The notes beneath the pieces were generated by a model. It was not told where the DNA came from. It ran no database searches and saw only the letters and a program-made list of their open reading frames with translations. Below, one piece after another: positions 18,068 to 27,475 of a stretch of 64,000 bases of DNA. The position numbers were made by a program, and so were the translations under genes. Position 1 is the first letter of the stretch. Each line of letters opens with the position of its first letter. The stretch spans positions 1 through 64,000 of the forward strand of contig NZ_JAELUH010000027.1 in NCBI RefSeq assembly GCF_016429215.1. Direction: 5' to 3'. This stretch comes from Herbaspirillum sp. ASV7 (lineage in GTDB: Bacteria; Pseudomonadota; Gammaproteobacteria; Burkholderiales; Burkholderiaceae_D).

Positions 18068-18913
18068 ATGCTCGTTTCTTTATTCCGCCTCCTGTCTTTT
18101 CTGCCATTGCCGGTCTTACACGCCATTGGCGTGGTCGTGGGCTGGCTGGTGTTCCTGCTTTCGCCCTCCTATCGCCGGCGCTTGCGTGACAACATCAGCC
18201 TGGCCGGACACCGCGCCAGCCTGTTGAAGGCCGTGGGCGAAGCCGGCAAGGGCATGTTCGAACTGCCCTTCATCTGGTGCGCCAGCCCCCGCCGGGTGCT
18301 GCGCACGGCGCGCATCGTCAACTGGGAGCTGGTCCAGCAGGCGCTGGATGCCAAGGCCGGAGTTGTCTTCCTGACGCCACACCTGGGCTGTTTCGAGATC
18401 TCGGCGCAGTCGGTGGCGCGTCACGCCAGCCTGAGCGTGCTCTACCGCCCGCCCCGCAAGGCCGCCCTGAAACCCCTGATCGAAGGCGCCCGCGCCCGCG
18501 CCAACCTGCACCTGGCCCCGGCCAATCTGGCCGGGGTGCGCATCCTGCTCAAGGCCCTCAAGAGCGGTCAGGCCATCGGCCTGCTGCCCGACCAGGTGCC
18601 GCAGAACGGTGAAGGCGTGTGGGCCGATTTCTTCGGCAAGCCGGCCTACACCATGACCCTGCCGGCCAAGCTGCAGCAGATGAGCGGTGCCCCCATCATC
18701 CTGGCCTACGCCGAACGGCTGTCGTGGGGACGTGGCTATGCCATCCGCTTCGTGCCCTTCGAGGGCGAGCTTGGCGATACTCCCGAGCAACAAGCCCGCG
18801 CCATCAACCAGGCCATGGAAAAACTGATCGCCCGCTGTCCGGCCCAATATATCTGGAGCTACAACCGCTACAAGACGCCTGCCGGCGTGACGCCACCAGG
18901 GACGGCTCCATGA
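18068..18913 (+). CDS. LpxL-type lipid A acyltransferase, first copy
   Basis: This predicted inner-membrane acyltransferase adds a secondary fatty acid to lipid A. The 281-residue protein has an N-terminal membrane helix (VLHAIGVVVGWLVFLLSPS) and the HX4E catalytic motif H105-LGCF-E110. GLLPDQVP and FFGKPAYTM are further family motifs. ATG 18068 is preferred over ATG 17990, which would add an odd cysteine-rich extension. The stop overlaps the start of the second acyltransferase (ATGA). Which acyl position each copy modifies cannot be told from sequence. Confidence 0.87.
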   Translation: MLVSLFRLLSFLPLPVLHAIGVVVGWLVFLLSPSYRRRLRDNISLAGHRASLLKAVGEAGKGMFELPFIWCASPRRVLRTARIVNWELVQQALDAKAGVVFLTPHLGCFEISAQSVARHASLSVLYRPPRKAALKPLIEGARARANLHLAPANLAGVRILLKALKSGQAIGLLPDQVPQNGEGVWADFFGKPAYTMTLPAKLQQMSGAPIILAYAERLSWGRGYAIRFVPFEGELGDTPEQQARAINQAMEKLIARCPAQYIWSYNRYKTPAGVTPPGTAP

Positions 18914-19794
18914 GGATACTGATTGCCGTGATGTGGCTGCTGCACTGGTTGCCGCTGCCCATCCTGGGACGACTGGGCGAGGGCCTGGGATGGTTGCTCT
19001 ATATCTATATGCGGCCACGTCGCCGCATCACCCTCATCAACCTGCGCCTGTGCTTTCCGGAGAAGACCGAACAGGAGCGTCGGCTGATCGCCCGCCGCCA
19101 CTTCCAGGCCTACGCCCGCAGCGCCCTCGAACGCGGCATCCTGTGGTGGGCGCCGGAGTCGCGCCTCAAGCGCCTGATCCAGGTCGAGCCGGGCGTCCCC
19201 TTCGAGACCCTGAACAAGGGTCCGACCATCCTGCTCTGCCCGCATTTCGTCTGCCTGGAGATTCCCGGCATTGCGCTGGTGCTCAACTCGGATTACTCGG
19301 TGTGCACCATCTACGCACGCCAGCAGAACGAAGTCGTCGACCAGGCCCTGCTCAAGGGCCGCTCGCGCTTTCGCCCGGTGACGCTGCTGGCGCGCGAGAA
19401 AGGCGTCAAGCCGATCATCCGCGCCATGCGCGAAGGCTTGCCCTTCATCATGCTGCCGGACATGGATTTCGGCACCCGCGATGCCGAATTCGTGCCCTTC
19501 TTCGGCGTCCCGGCCGCCACGCTGACGGCCACGGCGCGCATCGCCGCAGCCACCGGAGCGTCCGTCGTACCGGTCATCACCACCTTCCTGCCCGGCTACC
19601 GCGGCTGGAAGACCACCTTCTACCCGGCCTGGACCGACTATCCCGGTGATGACATCGTGGCCGCCACCCGGCGCATGAATGCCTTCATCGAGCAGCGCGT
19701 GCTGGAAGCTCCGGCCGAATATTTCTGGGCGCACAAGCGTTTCAAGAACCGGCCGCCCGGCCAACCCGACGTATACCGCAAAGAGCGCCACTGA
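18910..19794 (+). CDS. LpxL-type lipid A acyltransferase, second copy
   Basis: A paralogue of the preceding gene, with 294 residues. It has a hydrophobic N-terminus ([17 protein letters not shown]), the HX4E motif H112-FVCL-E117, and [20 protein letters not shown] as the second conserved block. It is translationally coupled to the first copy by a four-base overlap. The pair probably performs successive secondary acylations of lipid A at the cytoplasmic face of the inner membrane. The order of acylation is inferred only from family knowledge. Confidence 0.87.
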   Translation: MRILIAVMWLLHWLPLPILGRLGEGLGWLLYIYMRPRRRITLINLRLCFPEKTEQERRLIARRHFQAYARSALERGILWWAPESRLKRLIQVEPGVPFETLNKGPTILLCPHFVCLEIPGIALVLNSDYSVCTIYARQQNEVVDQALLKGRSRFRPVTLLAREKGVKPIIRAMREGLPFIMLPDMDFGTRDAEFVPFFGVPAATLTATARIAAATGASVVPVITTFLPGYRGWKTTFYPAWTDYPGDDIVAATRRMNAFIEQRVLEAPAEYFWAHKRFKNRPPGQPDVYRKERH

Positions 19795-19807
19795 TTGCCC
19801 CATCCAC

Positions 19808-19847
19808 GACGCCGGCCCCTGTGAAACGGGGCCGGCGTCCTTATAAT
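19808..19847 (+). promoter_or_regulatory. Hairpin followed by a -10 box just before dapF
   Basis: GACGCCGGCCCC (19808-19819) pairs perfectly with GGGGCCGGCGTC (19828-19839), a 12-base GC stem. It is followed at once by TATAAT (19842-19847). The dapF ATG begins six bases after TATAAT, so transcription would start at or next to the start codon. The hairpin lacks a T-tract but may limit read-through from the acyltransferase genes. Confidence 0.5.
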
Positions 19848-19853
19848 GTCCGC

Positions 19854-20717
19854 ATGAAGATCAAATTTACCAAGATGCATGGCGCCGGCAACGACTTCGT
19901 CGTGCTCGACGCCATCAACCAGGCCATTTCCCTGAGCCCTGCCCAATGGCAATTCATCGCCGACCGCCGCTTCGGCATCGGCGCCGACCAGATGCTGGTG
20001 GTCGAAAAGGCCCGGGGCGACGGCGTGGACTTCCGTTATCGCATCTATAACGCCGACGGCGGGGAGGTCGAACAGTGCGGCAATGGCGCCCGCGCGTTCG
20101 TCAAGTTCGTCACCGACAAGGGCTTGACCAGCAAGCGCGCCATCCGCGTGGAAACCATGTCGGGCGTGATCGAGCCGCGCCTGGAAGACGACGGCCGCAT
20201 CACCGTGGATATGGGCGCGCCCATCCTGACACCGGCCGACGTTCCCTTCGACAGCCACGGCCTGCAACACCGCAGCGAGGCCGACGACACCCTGTGGCCG
20301 CTGGACGTGGCCGGCAAGACCACCTGGATCTCTGTGGTGTCGATGGGCAACCCGCACGCCGTGCAAGTGGTCGCCGACAGCGAAGCCGCGCCGGTGCTGG
20401 TGGACGGACCCCTGATCGAGCATCACGAACGCTTCCCCAGGCGCGTCAACGCCGGCTTCATGCAGGTCGTCGATCGCCACCACGTCAATCTGCGTGTCTA
20501 TGAGCGTGGAGCTGGCGAAACCCTGGCCTGCGGCACCGGTGCCTGCGCAGCGGTCGTCGCCGGCATTCGGCGCGGCCTGCTCGACTCCCCCGTGGCGGTG
20601 CAGACCCATGGCGGCGTGCTCAGCATCGCCTGGGCCGGCCCTGGCGAGCCGGTCATGATGACCGGACCGGCGGTCTCGGTCTTCGAGGGTGAGATCGAAT
20701 TGCCCGACACTGAATAA
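19854..20717 (+). CDS. dapF: Diaminopimelate epimerase
   Basis: The enzyme interconverts LL- and meso-diaminopimelate for lysine and peptidoglycan synthesis. The 287-residue protein carries both catalytic cysteines, C75 in EQCGNGAR and C226 in LACGTGAC. The N-terminus [17 protein letters not shown] is diagnostic. ATG 19854 is clear; an in-frame GTG upstream (19821) lies within the hairpin and is rejected. In many proteobacteria dapF is followed directly by a DUF484 gene and xerC. Here those genes come 3.5 kb later. Confidence 0.96.
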   Translation: MKIKFTKMHGAGNDFVVLDAINQAISLSPAQWQFIADRRFGIGADQMLVVEKARGDGVDFRYRIYNADGGEVEQCGNGARAFVKFVTDKGLTSKRAIRVETMSGVIEPRLEDDGRITVDMGAPILTPADVPFDSHGLQHRSEADDTLWPLDVAGKTTWISVVSMGNPHAVQVVADSEAAPVLVDGPLIEHHERFPRRVNAGFMQVVDRHHVNLRVYERGAGETLACGTGACAAVVAGIRRGLLDSPVAVQTHGGVLSIAWAGPGEPVMMTGPAVSVFEGEIELPDTE

Positions 20718-20744
20718 GACACTGCCCGGGACGGAACAAAACAA

Positions 20745-20770
20745 AACGGCTTGCTGTTCAGCAAGCCGTT
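20745..20770. terminator. Bidirectional terminator after dapF
   Basis: AACGGCTTGCTG (20745-20756) pairs with CAGCAAGCCGTT (20759-20770). An A-rich run upstream gives the minus strand a T-rich tail, while the plus strand continues CTTGTCTTG. It lies between convergent dapF and the Sel1-repeat gene. Confidence 0.8.
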
Positions 20771-20789
20771 CTTGTCTTGATAGCGGGAA

Positions 20790-22382
20790 TCAAGCCTCCA
20801 CGCCCTGCTCCTCGCTCTCTTCTTCCTCGGAGGATTGCGGCAGTATCGTCTTGAGCCGGTACAGGCGCTGCCGGTAGTTGCCCTCGGGGCCGCTGGGCCC
20901 GCCCTCCATGTCCTCGAACAGACGTCCGATGCGGTTGAGCGCACCGCGCTGCTCGCCATTCTCCACCATGATGAGGCGTCGCTTGCTGCGCGCATACTGG
21001 CTGCGGATGTCCACCATCAGGCAATGGCCGCAATCGGCCTGTTTCAGGTCGATCAGCAGGGCTTCCGGCCGAGTCAGTCCGAACAGCGAGGCCAGCTCGA
21101 TGCGCGCGGCCAGGAAGGGGTGGGCATTGGCTTGCTCGCGGGTCAACTGGGTACGCGCCAGAACCGCCCACGGCGCCGCCTGTGGACGATCGGCCACCTT
21201 CTCCAGCAAGGCCTGGGCTTCCTGCGCCCCCTGGGTGGCGGCCTTCTGCAGCCAGTACAAGGCGCGCACATCGTTGCCCGGATCATCGCGGCGATTGCGC
21301 CAGGCGCCTACGCCACACTCCAGTTGCGCTGCCACGTGGCCCATCTCGGCGGCCCGCTCCAGGTAATGCTGTACATCGGCCAGGTTGCGTTGCGAGAACT
21401 CCGGCTTGAGATAGATACGCGAGAGCACATACCAGGCCGCTGCCAATCCCTGCTCGCCAGCCAGGGTCAGCCAGCGGATGGCTTTCTTGTAATTGGCCGA
21501 CCCCATGCCGGCAAAGCGCCGCGCGCCCTGCTCGTCCAGGCGGCCATACAGCAGGCCCAGCGCCAGCTGGGCATCACGGTCGCAGGCCAGGGCGGCCAGT
21601 TCCAGCAATTGCTGGGCATGCAGCAGATCAGGACGCTTGTCGGCCTGGTGCACTTGCGCCAGACGACGCAGCAATTCGATGTTCTGCCCGCCCAGGCTGG
21701 AGGCCAGCGTCTCCGAAGGCGCATTGAGCTGGACCAGCATGGGCTCGTAGTGGCGCAACAGGGCATCGGCCAGGGGCTGGGCGCGCTGACGGAAGGCTTC
21801 ATGGTCGGCCTGACGCCAGGCGGCTTCGGCCAGGGCATGCTGGGCTTGCTCGATACCGGCATCGGCCGCCTTTTGCGTCCACTGCCGCAGGTCCTCCGGC
21901 TTGACCACAGGCCGTTCGACATCGGCTGCGGTGGCAGGCGAGGCCACCATGTCCAACCGGTCGGCCTGGCGGGCCAGCAGCCACTGCGCATCCGGGTCCC
22001 CCTCGCGCGCCACCACTTCCAGCGCGCGGATGGCCCGGCTCTTCAATTCAGTGCTGATGTGCGTCACGTTATCCAGCACCAGGCGCGCAAACACCAGGCC
22101 CGCCTTGGTCAGCCCGGCCTCGAAGGCGAGCTCGTACCATTGCGCGGCCTCCTGGGGCTTGGCCAGGGGAGTGACGACTTCATAAGGGATATGCTGGGCG
22201 ATCAACATCCAGGCGTCCGCCAATCCCTGGCGAGCGGCACGCTCCAGCCAGTGGAACGCGGTACCCAGGCTTTGCGGCAATCCATTGCCACCAAACAGGT
22301 AGCGCTTGCCCAGGGTGAGCTGCGCTTCGGCCTGTCCGGCTCGCGCAGCGCGGATGATTGCGAGATCTTCGCGATTTGCCAT
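20790..22382 (-). CDS. Sel1-repeat (TPR-like) protein of unknown role
   Basis: The 530-residue protein without a signal peptide is built largely of alpha-helical Sel1-like repeats, for example AIRWLTLAGEQGLAAAWYVLSRIYL and ALYWLQKAATQGAQEAQALLEKVA. The last 130 residues depart from the repeat pattern. They contain a Cys pair (KQADCGHC), a basic stretch (SQYARSKRRLIM) and an acidic tail (SSEEEESEEQ). Sel1 proteins usually act as scaffolds. The start has a GGAGGG Shine-Dalgarno. It is transcribed against dapF and divergently from the porin gene. Confidence 0.75.
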   Translation of the reverse strand: MANREDLAIIRAARAGQAEAQLTLGKRYLFGGNGLPQSLGTAFHWLERAARQGLADAWMLIAQHIPYEVVTPLAKPQEAAQWYELAFEAGLTKAGLVFARLVLDNVTHISTELKSRAIRALEVVAREGDPDAQWLLARQADRLDMVASPATAADVERPVVKPEDLRQWTQKAADAGIEQAQHALAEAAWRQADHEAFRQRAQPLADALLRHYEPMLVQLNAPSETLASSLGGQNIELLRRLAQVHQADKRPDLLHAQQLLELAALACDRDAQLALGLLYGRLDEQGARRFAGMGSANYKKAIRWLTLAGEQGLAAAWYVLSRIYLKPEFSQRNLADVQHYLERAAEMGHVAAQLECGVGAWRNRRDDPGNDVRALYWLQKAATQGAQEAQALLEKVADRPQAAPWAVLARTQLTREQANAHPFLAARIELASLFGLTRPEALLIDLKQADCGHCLMVDIRSQYARSKRRLIMVENGEQRGALNRIGRLFEDMEGGPSGPEGNYRQRLYRLKTILPQSSEEEESEEQGVEA

Positions 22383-22749
22383 CAGCCCTCCACGTTAGGT
22401 CAGAAAGCCAAAATTATGCCCCACAATCCACATTTTTTTAAAATTCAGGTCAAATCTATCGAAATGCATCGTTTTAGCAACAGCCGTATCAATCCCGCCG
22501 GATGAGTCAAGTTCCGCCCTGCCCTGTCGTTAACGAGGGATCAACTGCAAGCCAAAATTTGCCCTTCAGGCATTGGCAAGCTGGAAAGCGTTTGAAAAAA
22601 ACAACACTAGAACAGCTCTTTGGCGCTTTCAACCAAAATTCCCCCCTCCACGTGACCAATCTGCGGCCACGCCAAATGAGAACCCTTAATGTCTCACCAT
22701 CCGACCAGAAGTACGGATCCTCAAGACTATTTTTATAGAAGGATGTCAA
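22383..22749. other. Divergent regulatory gap between the Sel1 gene and porin
   Basis: This 367-base stretch is AT-richer than its surroundings and has no convincing gene. It must contain both promoters. TTTGG and CCAAA arms face each other near 22619-22637. A GAAGGATG ribosome site precedes the porin start. I could not place a standard -35/-10 pair with confidence. Confidence 0.5.
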
Positions 22750-23964
22750 ATGAAAAAATCTCTGCTGGCACTGGCCGTCCTCGGCGCGTTCGCAGGTGCT
22801 GCTCAAGCACAAAGCTCCGTTACTATCTACGGTATCGTTGATACCGGTGTTGTCTACACCAGCAAGGCTGTCAATACCGGCACCGGTAACACCGGCAGCA
22901 AGTTCTCCCTGAACTCGGGCATCATCCAAGGTTCGCGTATCGGCTTCAAGGGCGTTGAAGATCTGGGCGGCGGTCTGTCGGCCGTGTTCAACCTGGAAGC
23001 TGGCTTCACCAACGACACCGGCGGCCTGCAAGGCTCCGACGCCGTGACCGGTTCGAACCTGTTCCGTCGCAAGTCCGTGGTTGGTCTGTCGGGTGGCTTC
23101 GGTACCGTGCTGGTTGGTCGTCAAACCGACTTCGCTGACACCATCTCCGCTTACACCTCCGTGGCCGACTTCGGTGGCGTGACCGGCGCTGTCGGCCACA
23201 ACCTGAACCGCCTGGAAGGTACCCGTACCAACAACTCCATCAGCTACACCACCGCTAACCTGAGCGGCTTCACCGGCAACCTGATCTACGGTTTCGGCGA
23301 ACAAGCTGGTCAAACCTCGAACGGCCAAGCCTTCGGCGGTGGTCTGAAGTATGACAACGGTCCTCTGGGCCTGGGCTTGAACTACTACCAGTCCAAGCAA
23401 GGTCAAACCCCGTCCGACACTTCGCTGATCCAAGGCGTCGCTCCTGGTGCTAACGCAACTGCTACCACCATCGCCAACTATCAAGCCGCAACCCAAGCTA
23501 ACGCTGCCAACGCTGGCAGCTCGGCATACAAGGGCCTGAACGTTGTCGGTAGCTACCAGTTCGGACCTGCTCGCGTGTACGCCAACTACTCGCGCGTCAA
23601 GCAAGACCTGAACACCGGCAGCCCGACCGCCGTTGCTTCGAAGACCCTGGCCGCTGCTAACAAGGCTGACATCTACGAAATCGGTACCGCTTACTCCCTG
23701 AGCCCGTCCCTGAAGCTGCTGGGCGCAGTGACCCACACCCGTGCTGACTTCAACTCGTCCTCCAAGGGCAAGCTGACCCAAATCAGCCTGGGTACCGACT
23801 ACTGGCTGTCCAAGCGTACCGACCTGTACGCTTTCGTGGCTAACATCCGCGCAACCGACATGGCCAACACCGGCGTGTTCGGCGATGCAACCGGCTCGGC
23901 CACCATCGGCAACGCCAGCGACAGCCAAACCGCTGTGGCTGTTGGTATCCGCCACAAGTTCTAA
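22750..23964 (+). CDS. Gram-negative trimeric porin
   Basis: This predicted outer-membrane general diffusion porin has 404 residues. The signal peptide MKKSLLALAVLGAFAGAAQA is followed by mature QSSVTIYGIVDTGVVYT, the hallmark N-terminus of Burkholderiales porins. The protein ends in a phenylalanine (VGIRHKF), required for outer-membrane assembly. Codon use differs sharply from neighbours, favouring CAA, GGT, GCT and AAC, as expected for a very highly expressed gene. A double-hairpin 3' end follows. The gene, with the Sel1 gene, sits inside what is elsewhere a continuous dapF-DUF484-xerC block. Confidence 0.93.
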   Translation: MKKSLLALAVLGAFAGAAQAQSSVTIYGIVDTGVVYTSKAVNTGTGNTGSKFSLNSGIIQGSRIGFKGVEDLGGGLSAVFNLEAGFTNDTGGLQGSDAVTGSNLFRRKSVVGLSGGFGTVLVGRQTDFADTISAYTSVADFGGVTGAVGHNLNRLEGTRTNNSISYTTANLSGFTGNLIYGFGEQAGQTSNGQAFGGGLKYDNGPLGLGLNYYQSKQGQTPSDTSLIQGVAPGANATATTIANYQAATQANAANAGSSAYKGLNVVGSYQFGPARVYANYSRVKQDLNTGSPTAVASKTLAAANKADIYEIGTAYSLSPSLKLLGAVTHTRADFNSSSKGKLTQISLGTDYWLSKRTDLYAFVANIRATDMANTGVFGDATGSATIGNASDSQTAVAVGIRHKF

Positions 23965-23976
23965 TTCAAGGACCTG

Positions 23977-24058
23977 AACCCGGTATGAACATACCGGGTT
24001 TAACCTGAATTGAACCGATTCGGGCCTGCATGAGCAATCATGCAGGCCCGTTTCTTTT
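23977..24058 (+). terminator. Tandem hairpins ending in a strong terminator
   Basis: The first hairpin is AACCCGGTATG/CATACCGGGTT (23977-24000), without a T-tract. The second is CGGGCCTGCATGA/TCATGCAGGCCCG (24021-24050), followed by TTTCTTTTTC. Two strong stems in the 3' end of an abundant mRNA suggest transcript protection as well as termination. Confidence 0.85.
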
Positions 24059-24223
24059 TCCACGTCCGTCGCAGCGACAGGAAAAAAGCCGCAAAGATGC
24101 TCGCGCATGGCGCTCAAAGCCCGTGTCGACGATTGTCAGTGCCTGCGATAGCGTGGATAATCTCGCGATAATTCTGGTTTTCCCGCCAGCCCAGGCGGCG
24201 CCGCTCTCACCGACAACTTCACA

Positions 24224-24892
24224 ATGACCACCGAACTGGATCCGAACCTGATTGCCGATTACCTGCTCGATCACCCTCACTTCTTCGAGGAGCACGCCGA
24301 GCTGCTGTCGACCATCAAGTTGACCAGTCCGGTGATGGGTCGTGCCGTCTCGCTGCAGGAGCGTCAGATGGAAATCCTGCGTGAGAAGATCCGTGTCCAG
24401 GAACTGCGCATGGCCGACCTGATGCGCATCGCCCAGGAAAACGACGAGATCACCAACAAGTTCCAGGCCTGGAGCCGCGCCCTGCTGCTCACCCGCGATG
24501 CCGCCGACCTGCCGCGCGCACTGACGACCCAGTTGCAGGAAATCTTCCACGTGCCGCAAGTGACCGTGCGCCTGTGGAACCTGGGCCAGGACCACGCCGA
24601 GAACTGGGCCACCCGCGACGTCTCCGACGACGCGCGCCTGTTCGCCAATGGCCTGTCGGCACCGTTCTGCGGCCCGAACAAGGATTTCGAAGCCGCGACC
24701 TGGCTCGACGATGCCGAATCGGTCAAGTCGGTCGCCATCCTGCCACTGCGCGTGGGCGCCTCGCCCGAGGCCTTCGGCCTGCTGGTACTGGGTTCTCCCG
24801 ATCCCGGCCGTTTTACCTCCGACATGGGGATCGATTTCCTCACCCGTATCGGCGAAACCGGTAGCGCCGCCCTGGCCTGCCTGCTGCGCTGA
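24224..24892 (+). CDS. DUF484 family protein
   Basis: The 222-residue protein matches the DUF484 pattern. The N-terminus is PNLIADYLLDHPHFFEEHAELL, a helix (about 45-70) follows with QERQMEILREKIRVQELRMADL, and then a GAF-like domain (about 85-220). No catalytic residues are known for the family. In Escherichia coli and pseudomonads the gene lies between dapF and xerC. Here it is still directly before xerC. The gap 24059-24223 is non-coding as far as I can see. Confidence 0.85.
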   Translation: MTTELDPNLIADYLLDHPHFFEEHAELLSTIKLTSPVMGRAVSLQERQMEILREKIRVQELRMADLMRIAQENDEITNKFQAWSRALLLTRDAADLPRALTTQLQEIFHVPQVTVRLWNLGQDHAENWATRDVSDDARLFANGLSAPFCGPNKDFEAATWLDDAESVKSVAILPLRVGASPEAFGLLVLGSPDPGRFTSDMGIDFLTRIGETGSAALACLLR

Positions 24893-24964
24893 TTCCCGGC
24901 AAGGACGGAAACAGATGAAACCGCGTACCTCTGGCGTGACGCGGCAACATCAGCAGCACAGTGG

Positions 24965-25951
24965 ATGAGCATGGACACCACGGCATCATCATTGATCGGG
25001 CACTACCTGAGCTTCCTGCGCTCGCAGCGCAAGCTCTCACCGCATACGCTGGACAACTACGGACGCGACCTGCAGGAGCTGCGCGCCCTGCTGGCGCCCA
25101 CAGGCGAGGCACAGGCCGAGGTCAACCTGTCGCGCACGACCCAGGCCCAGATCCGCAAATGCGCCGCGCGGCTGCATGCCCGTGGGCTGGATGCCCGCTC
25201 GATCGCCCGCAAGCTCTCGGCCTGGCGCGGGTTCTTCGACTGGATGGCGCAAGAACTCGGCTTGTCGGCCAATCCGGTTGAAGGCGTCAAATCCCCCAAA
25301 AAGAGCAAACCCCTGCCCAAGGCACTGGCCACCGATGACGCCGTGCGCCTGGTGTCGCAGGGTGATCCGCTGCGCGATCCCGATTCCACGCTGGCCGCCT
25401 GCAACCGGGCCATGTTCGAATTGCTGTATTCAAGCGGATTGCGGGTCTCCGAGCTGGTCGGCATCGACGTGGCCGACGTGCGCGAGCGCGGCCATGAGTC
25501 GGCTGGATGGATCGATATCGCCGAGGCCGAGGTCACCGTCACCGGCAAGGGTGGCAAGAAACGCAAGGTACCGGTCGGCCAGGCCGCCCTGCAGGCCATC
25601 ACCGACTGGTTGCCGCTGCGGGCCAGGCTGGTCAAGGCCGATGGTGGCGCCGACGCGCATGCGCTGTTCCTCAGCGAGCGCGGCACGCGCATGTCGCCGC
25701 GCGTGACGCAGCTGCGCCTGAAGGCGCACGGACGGGCACTGGAGATGGCCGGCGACGTCCACCCGCACATGCTGCGCCACTCCTTCGCATCGCATGTGCT
25801 GCAAAGCTCAGGCGACCTGCGGGCAGTCCAGGAGATGCTGGGACACGCCTCCATCAGCGCCACCCAGGTCTATACCGCCCTGGATTTCCAGCGTCTGGCC
25901 CAGGTCTACGACCAGGCCCACCCGCGCGCCCGCAAGGGCGGTGGCAAATAG
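24965..25951 (+). CDS. xerC: Tyrosine recombinase XerC
   Basis: With XerD, this enzyme resolves chromosome dimers at dif. The 328-residue protein has the N-terminal core-binding domain (SLIGHYLSFLRSQRKLSPHT) and the catalytic domain. Visible catalytic residues are R160 (SSGLRVSEL), H268-R271 (HMLRHSFASH), H294 (LGHASI) and nucleophile Y303 (TQVYTALDF). DUF484 precedes it by 72 bases, probably in one transcript. The assignment to XerC rather than XerD rests on gene neighbourhood. Confidence 0.93.
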   Translation: MSMDTTASSLIGHYLSFLRSQRKLSPHTLDNYGRDLQELRALLAPTGEAQAEVNLSRTTQAQIRKCAARLHARGLDARSIARKLSAWRGFFDWMAQELGLSANPVEGVKSPKKSKPLPKALATDDAVRLVSQGDPLRDPDSTLAACNRAMFELLYSSGLRVSELVGIDVADVRERGHESAGWIDIAEAEVTVTGKGGKKRKVPVGQAALQAITDWLPLRARLVKADGGADAHALFLSERGTRMSPRVTQLRLKAHGRALEMAGDVHPHMLRHSFASHVLQSSGDLRAVQEMLGHASISATQVYTALDFQRLAQVYDQAHPRARKGGGK

Positions 25952-26068
25952 GCCGGCTTGGCGCGGCAGGGCAAAGTCCCTCCCGCATGGGCTAAAATAG
26001 ACAGACAAGGGACGTAGCCCTCTACGTTCGTCTTTCGCCAGTCGCCTGGCCCCTTGAATTATCTGCAG

Positions 26069-26641
26069 ATGCCGACCATGAAAGCCAAAGCCGCCGATCA
26101 CCCCACCGCCAGCAGCACTCCCCAGGCCGCCGCCATGACGGTGCTGGCCGAGGCCCAGCTGCGCGAGGCCGGCCTGCGCGTGACCCAGGCGCGGGTCAAT
26201 GTGCTGGGCGCTTTGCTGGAAACCCGTAGCGCGGCATCGCACCAGGATATCCAGGACCGCTTTGCCGGCATGGACCGCGTCACCCTCTACCGCGCGCTGG
26301 ATTGCCTCACCGAAGCCGGGCTGGCGCACAAGATTTCCAGCGACGACCGTATCTTCCGCTATAGCGCCGGCACCGACCATCCCGAACACGGGCTGCACGA
26401 CCACACCCAGGGCAAGCAGCACCAGCACGGCCATTTCAAGTGCACCCGCTGCGCCCGCGTATTCTGCCTTGATGCCAGCGATGGCACCGACTTCCTGGCC
26501 ACCGTCCTGCCGGATGCGGACAAGCACCGTTCCACCGCCGCCCAGCTCCAGTCGGCTCTGCGCAAGACCCTGGGCAAGGGTTTCCAGAGCCACGAGGTGG
26601 AACTGACCATCAAGGGCTGGTGCGCCGATTGCGCTGACTGA
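26069..26641 (+). CDS. Fur-family metalloregulator, possibly Zur
   Basis: This predicted metal-responsive repressor of about 190 residues has an N-terminal winged helix (LREAGLRVTQARVNVLGALL, then SHQDIQDRF and RVTLYRALDCLTEAGLAHK). The dimerisation domain is rich in metal ligands (DHPEHGLHDH, HQHGHFKCTRC) and a C-terminal CADCAD adds a second Cys pair, forming the structural zinc site. The His-rich HGLHDHTQGKQHQHGH segment favours a Zur-like role, but that is inference. Start is uncertain: ATG 26069, ATG 26078 or TTG 26054. A TAAAAT box lies near 25993. Confidence 0.8.
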   Translation: MPTMKAKAADHPTASSTPQAAAMTVLAEAQLREAGLRVTQARVNVLGALLETRSAASHQDIQDRFAGMDRVTLYRALDCLTEAGLAHKISSDDRIFRYSAGTDHPEHGLHDHTQGKQHQHGHFKCTRCARVFCLDASDGTDFLATVLPDADKHRSTAAQLQSALRKTLGKGFQSHEVELTIKGWCADCAD

Positions 26642-26656
26642 ATCCCGCCTGAAGCC

Positions 26657-27394
26657 TCAGCGTCGTGCACCCAGCGCCGCCAGCCGGCGCGGCAACTGGC
26701 GCACCGAGCGTACCTTCACATCGACATAGCCCGGCATGCGGCTCAACACCCGCTGCCCCCCGATATGCCCCAGCAAGGCCTGGCTGCCGCGCAGGTACTG
26801 GGTCACCCAGGCCGTGCGCACGCCCAGCTGGCGGGCGCTCCTGAGGTTGTCCACGGTATCCTCGACCAGGATGCAACGATGCGGCGCGATCTTGTGACGC
26901 GCCAGCAGCTTGCGCAGCATCAGCCGCGACGGCTTGGGCCGCAACTGGCGGTGCACGTGCATGGATTCGATGGAGAGATGATGCGAGAAATGGCGATGCA
27001 GGCCCAGATGCCGCACCAGTTCACGTGAATAGCGGTGCGGCGCATTGGTCAGCAGGATCTTATGCCCCGGCAGCTGGCGCAGCCAGCGGCCGATGCCACG
27101 CTCGGCCCTGACCATGCCCGTCAGGTCGTCGAAGAGATGGGCCTCGTGCAGGAAATCCTCGATGCGCACTCCATGGTGGCGCACCATGCCCAGCAGTGTC
27201 GCACCATAGAGCTTCCAGTAATGACGACGCAGGTGATTGACCGCCGCCTCGTCGCAGGGATGGCCGCCCTCCTCCAGCACCCGCGTGATGATGCGATTCA
27301 TGTTGGCATTGATGGCCGGAAAGATCGCATGGGATGCGTTGTGCAGGGTATTGTCGAGATCGAACAACCAGAGCGGTGTAGTATTGGACGCCAT
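26657..27394 (-). CDS. HAD-family phosphatase, pyrimidine 5'-nucleotidase type
   Basis: The 245-residue HAD hydrolase has the nucleophile motif WLFDLDNTLHNAS at the N-terminus, motif II TNAPHRY, motif III lysine in RPKPS, and motif IV VEDTVDNL. The DLDNTLHNA form and small helical cap fit the SDT1/pyrimidine 5'-nucleotidase group, which dephosphorylates UMP and CMP. In E. coli the xerC operon ends with another HAD gene (yigB). Here the HAD gene is on the opposite strand one gene away. The C-terminal 40 residues are very basic. Confidence 0.85.
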   Translation of the reverse strand: MASNTTPLWLFDLDNTLHNASHAIFPAINANMNRIITRVLEEGGHPCDEAAVNHLRRHYWKLYGATLLGMVRHHGVRIEDFLHEAHLFDDLTGMVRAERGIGRWLRQLPGHKILLTNAPHRYSRELVRHLGLHRHFSHHLSIESMHVHRQLRPKPSRLMLRKLLARHKIAPHRCILVEDTVDNLRSARQLGVRTAWVTQYLRGSQALLGHIGGQRVLSRMPGYVDVKVRSVRQLPRRLAALGARR

Positions 27395-27475
27395 AAATCA
27401 GGAGCGACCGCCCCGGCGACGAGCGTAGGTGCGGATCAGCAAGCAGCAACAAAGAATGGAAAGGAAAGGCCAGCA

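Noticed and set aside
22507-24117. A 536-codon open frame antisense to the porin gene
   Set aside because: It mirrors the porin codons, is rich in Val, Gly and Gln without a domain pattern, and the porin on the other strand is certain.
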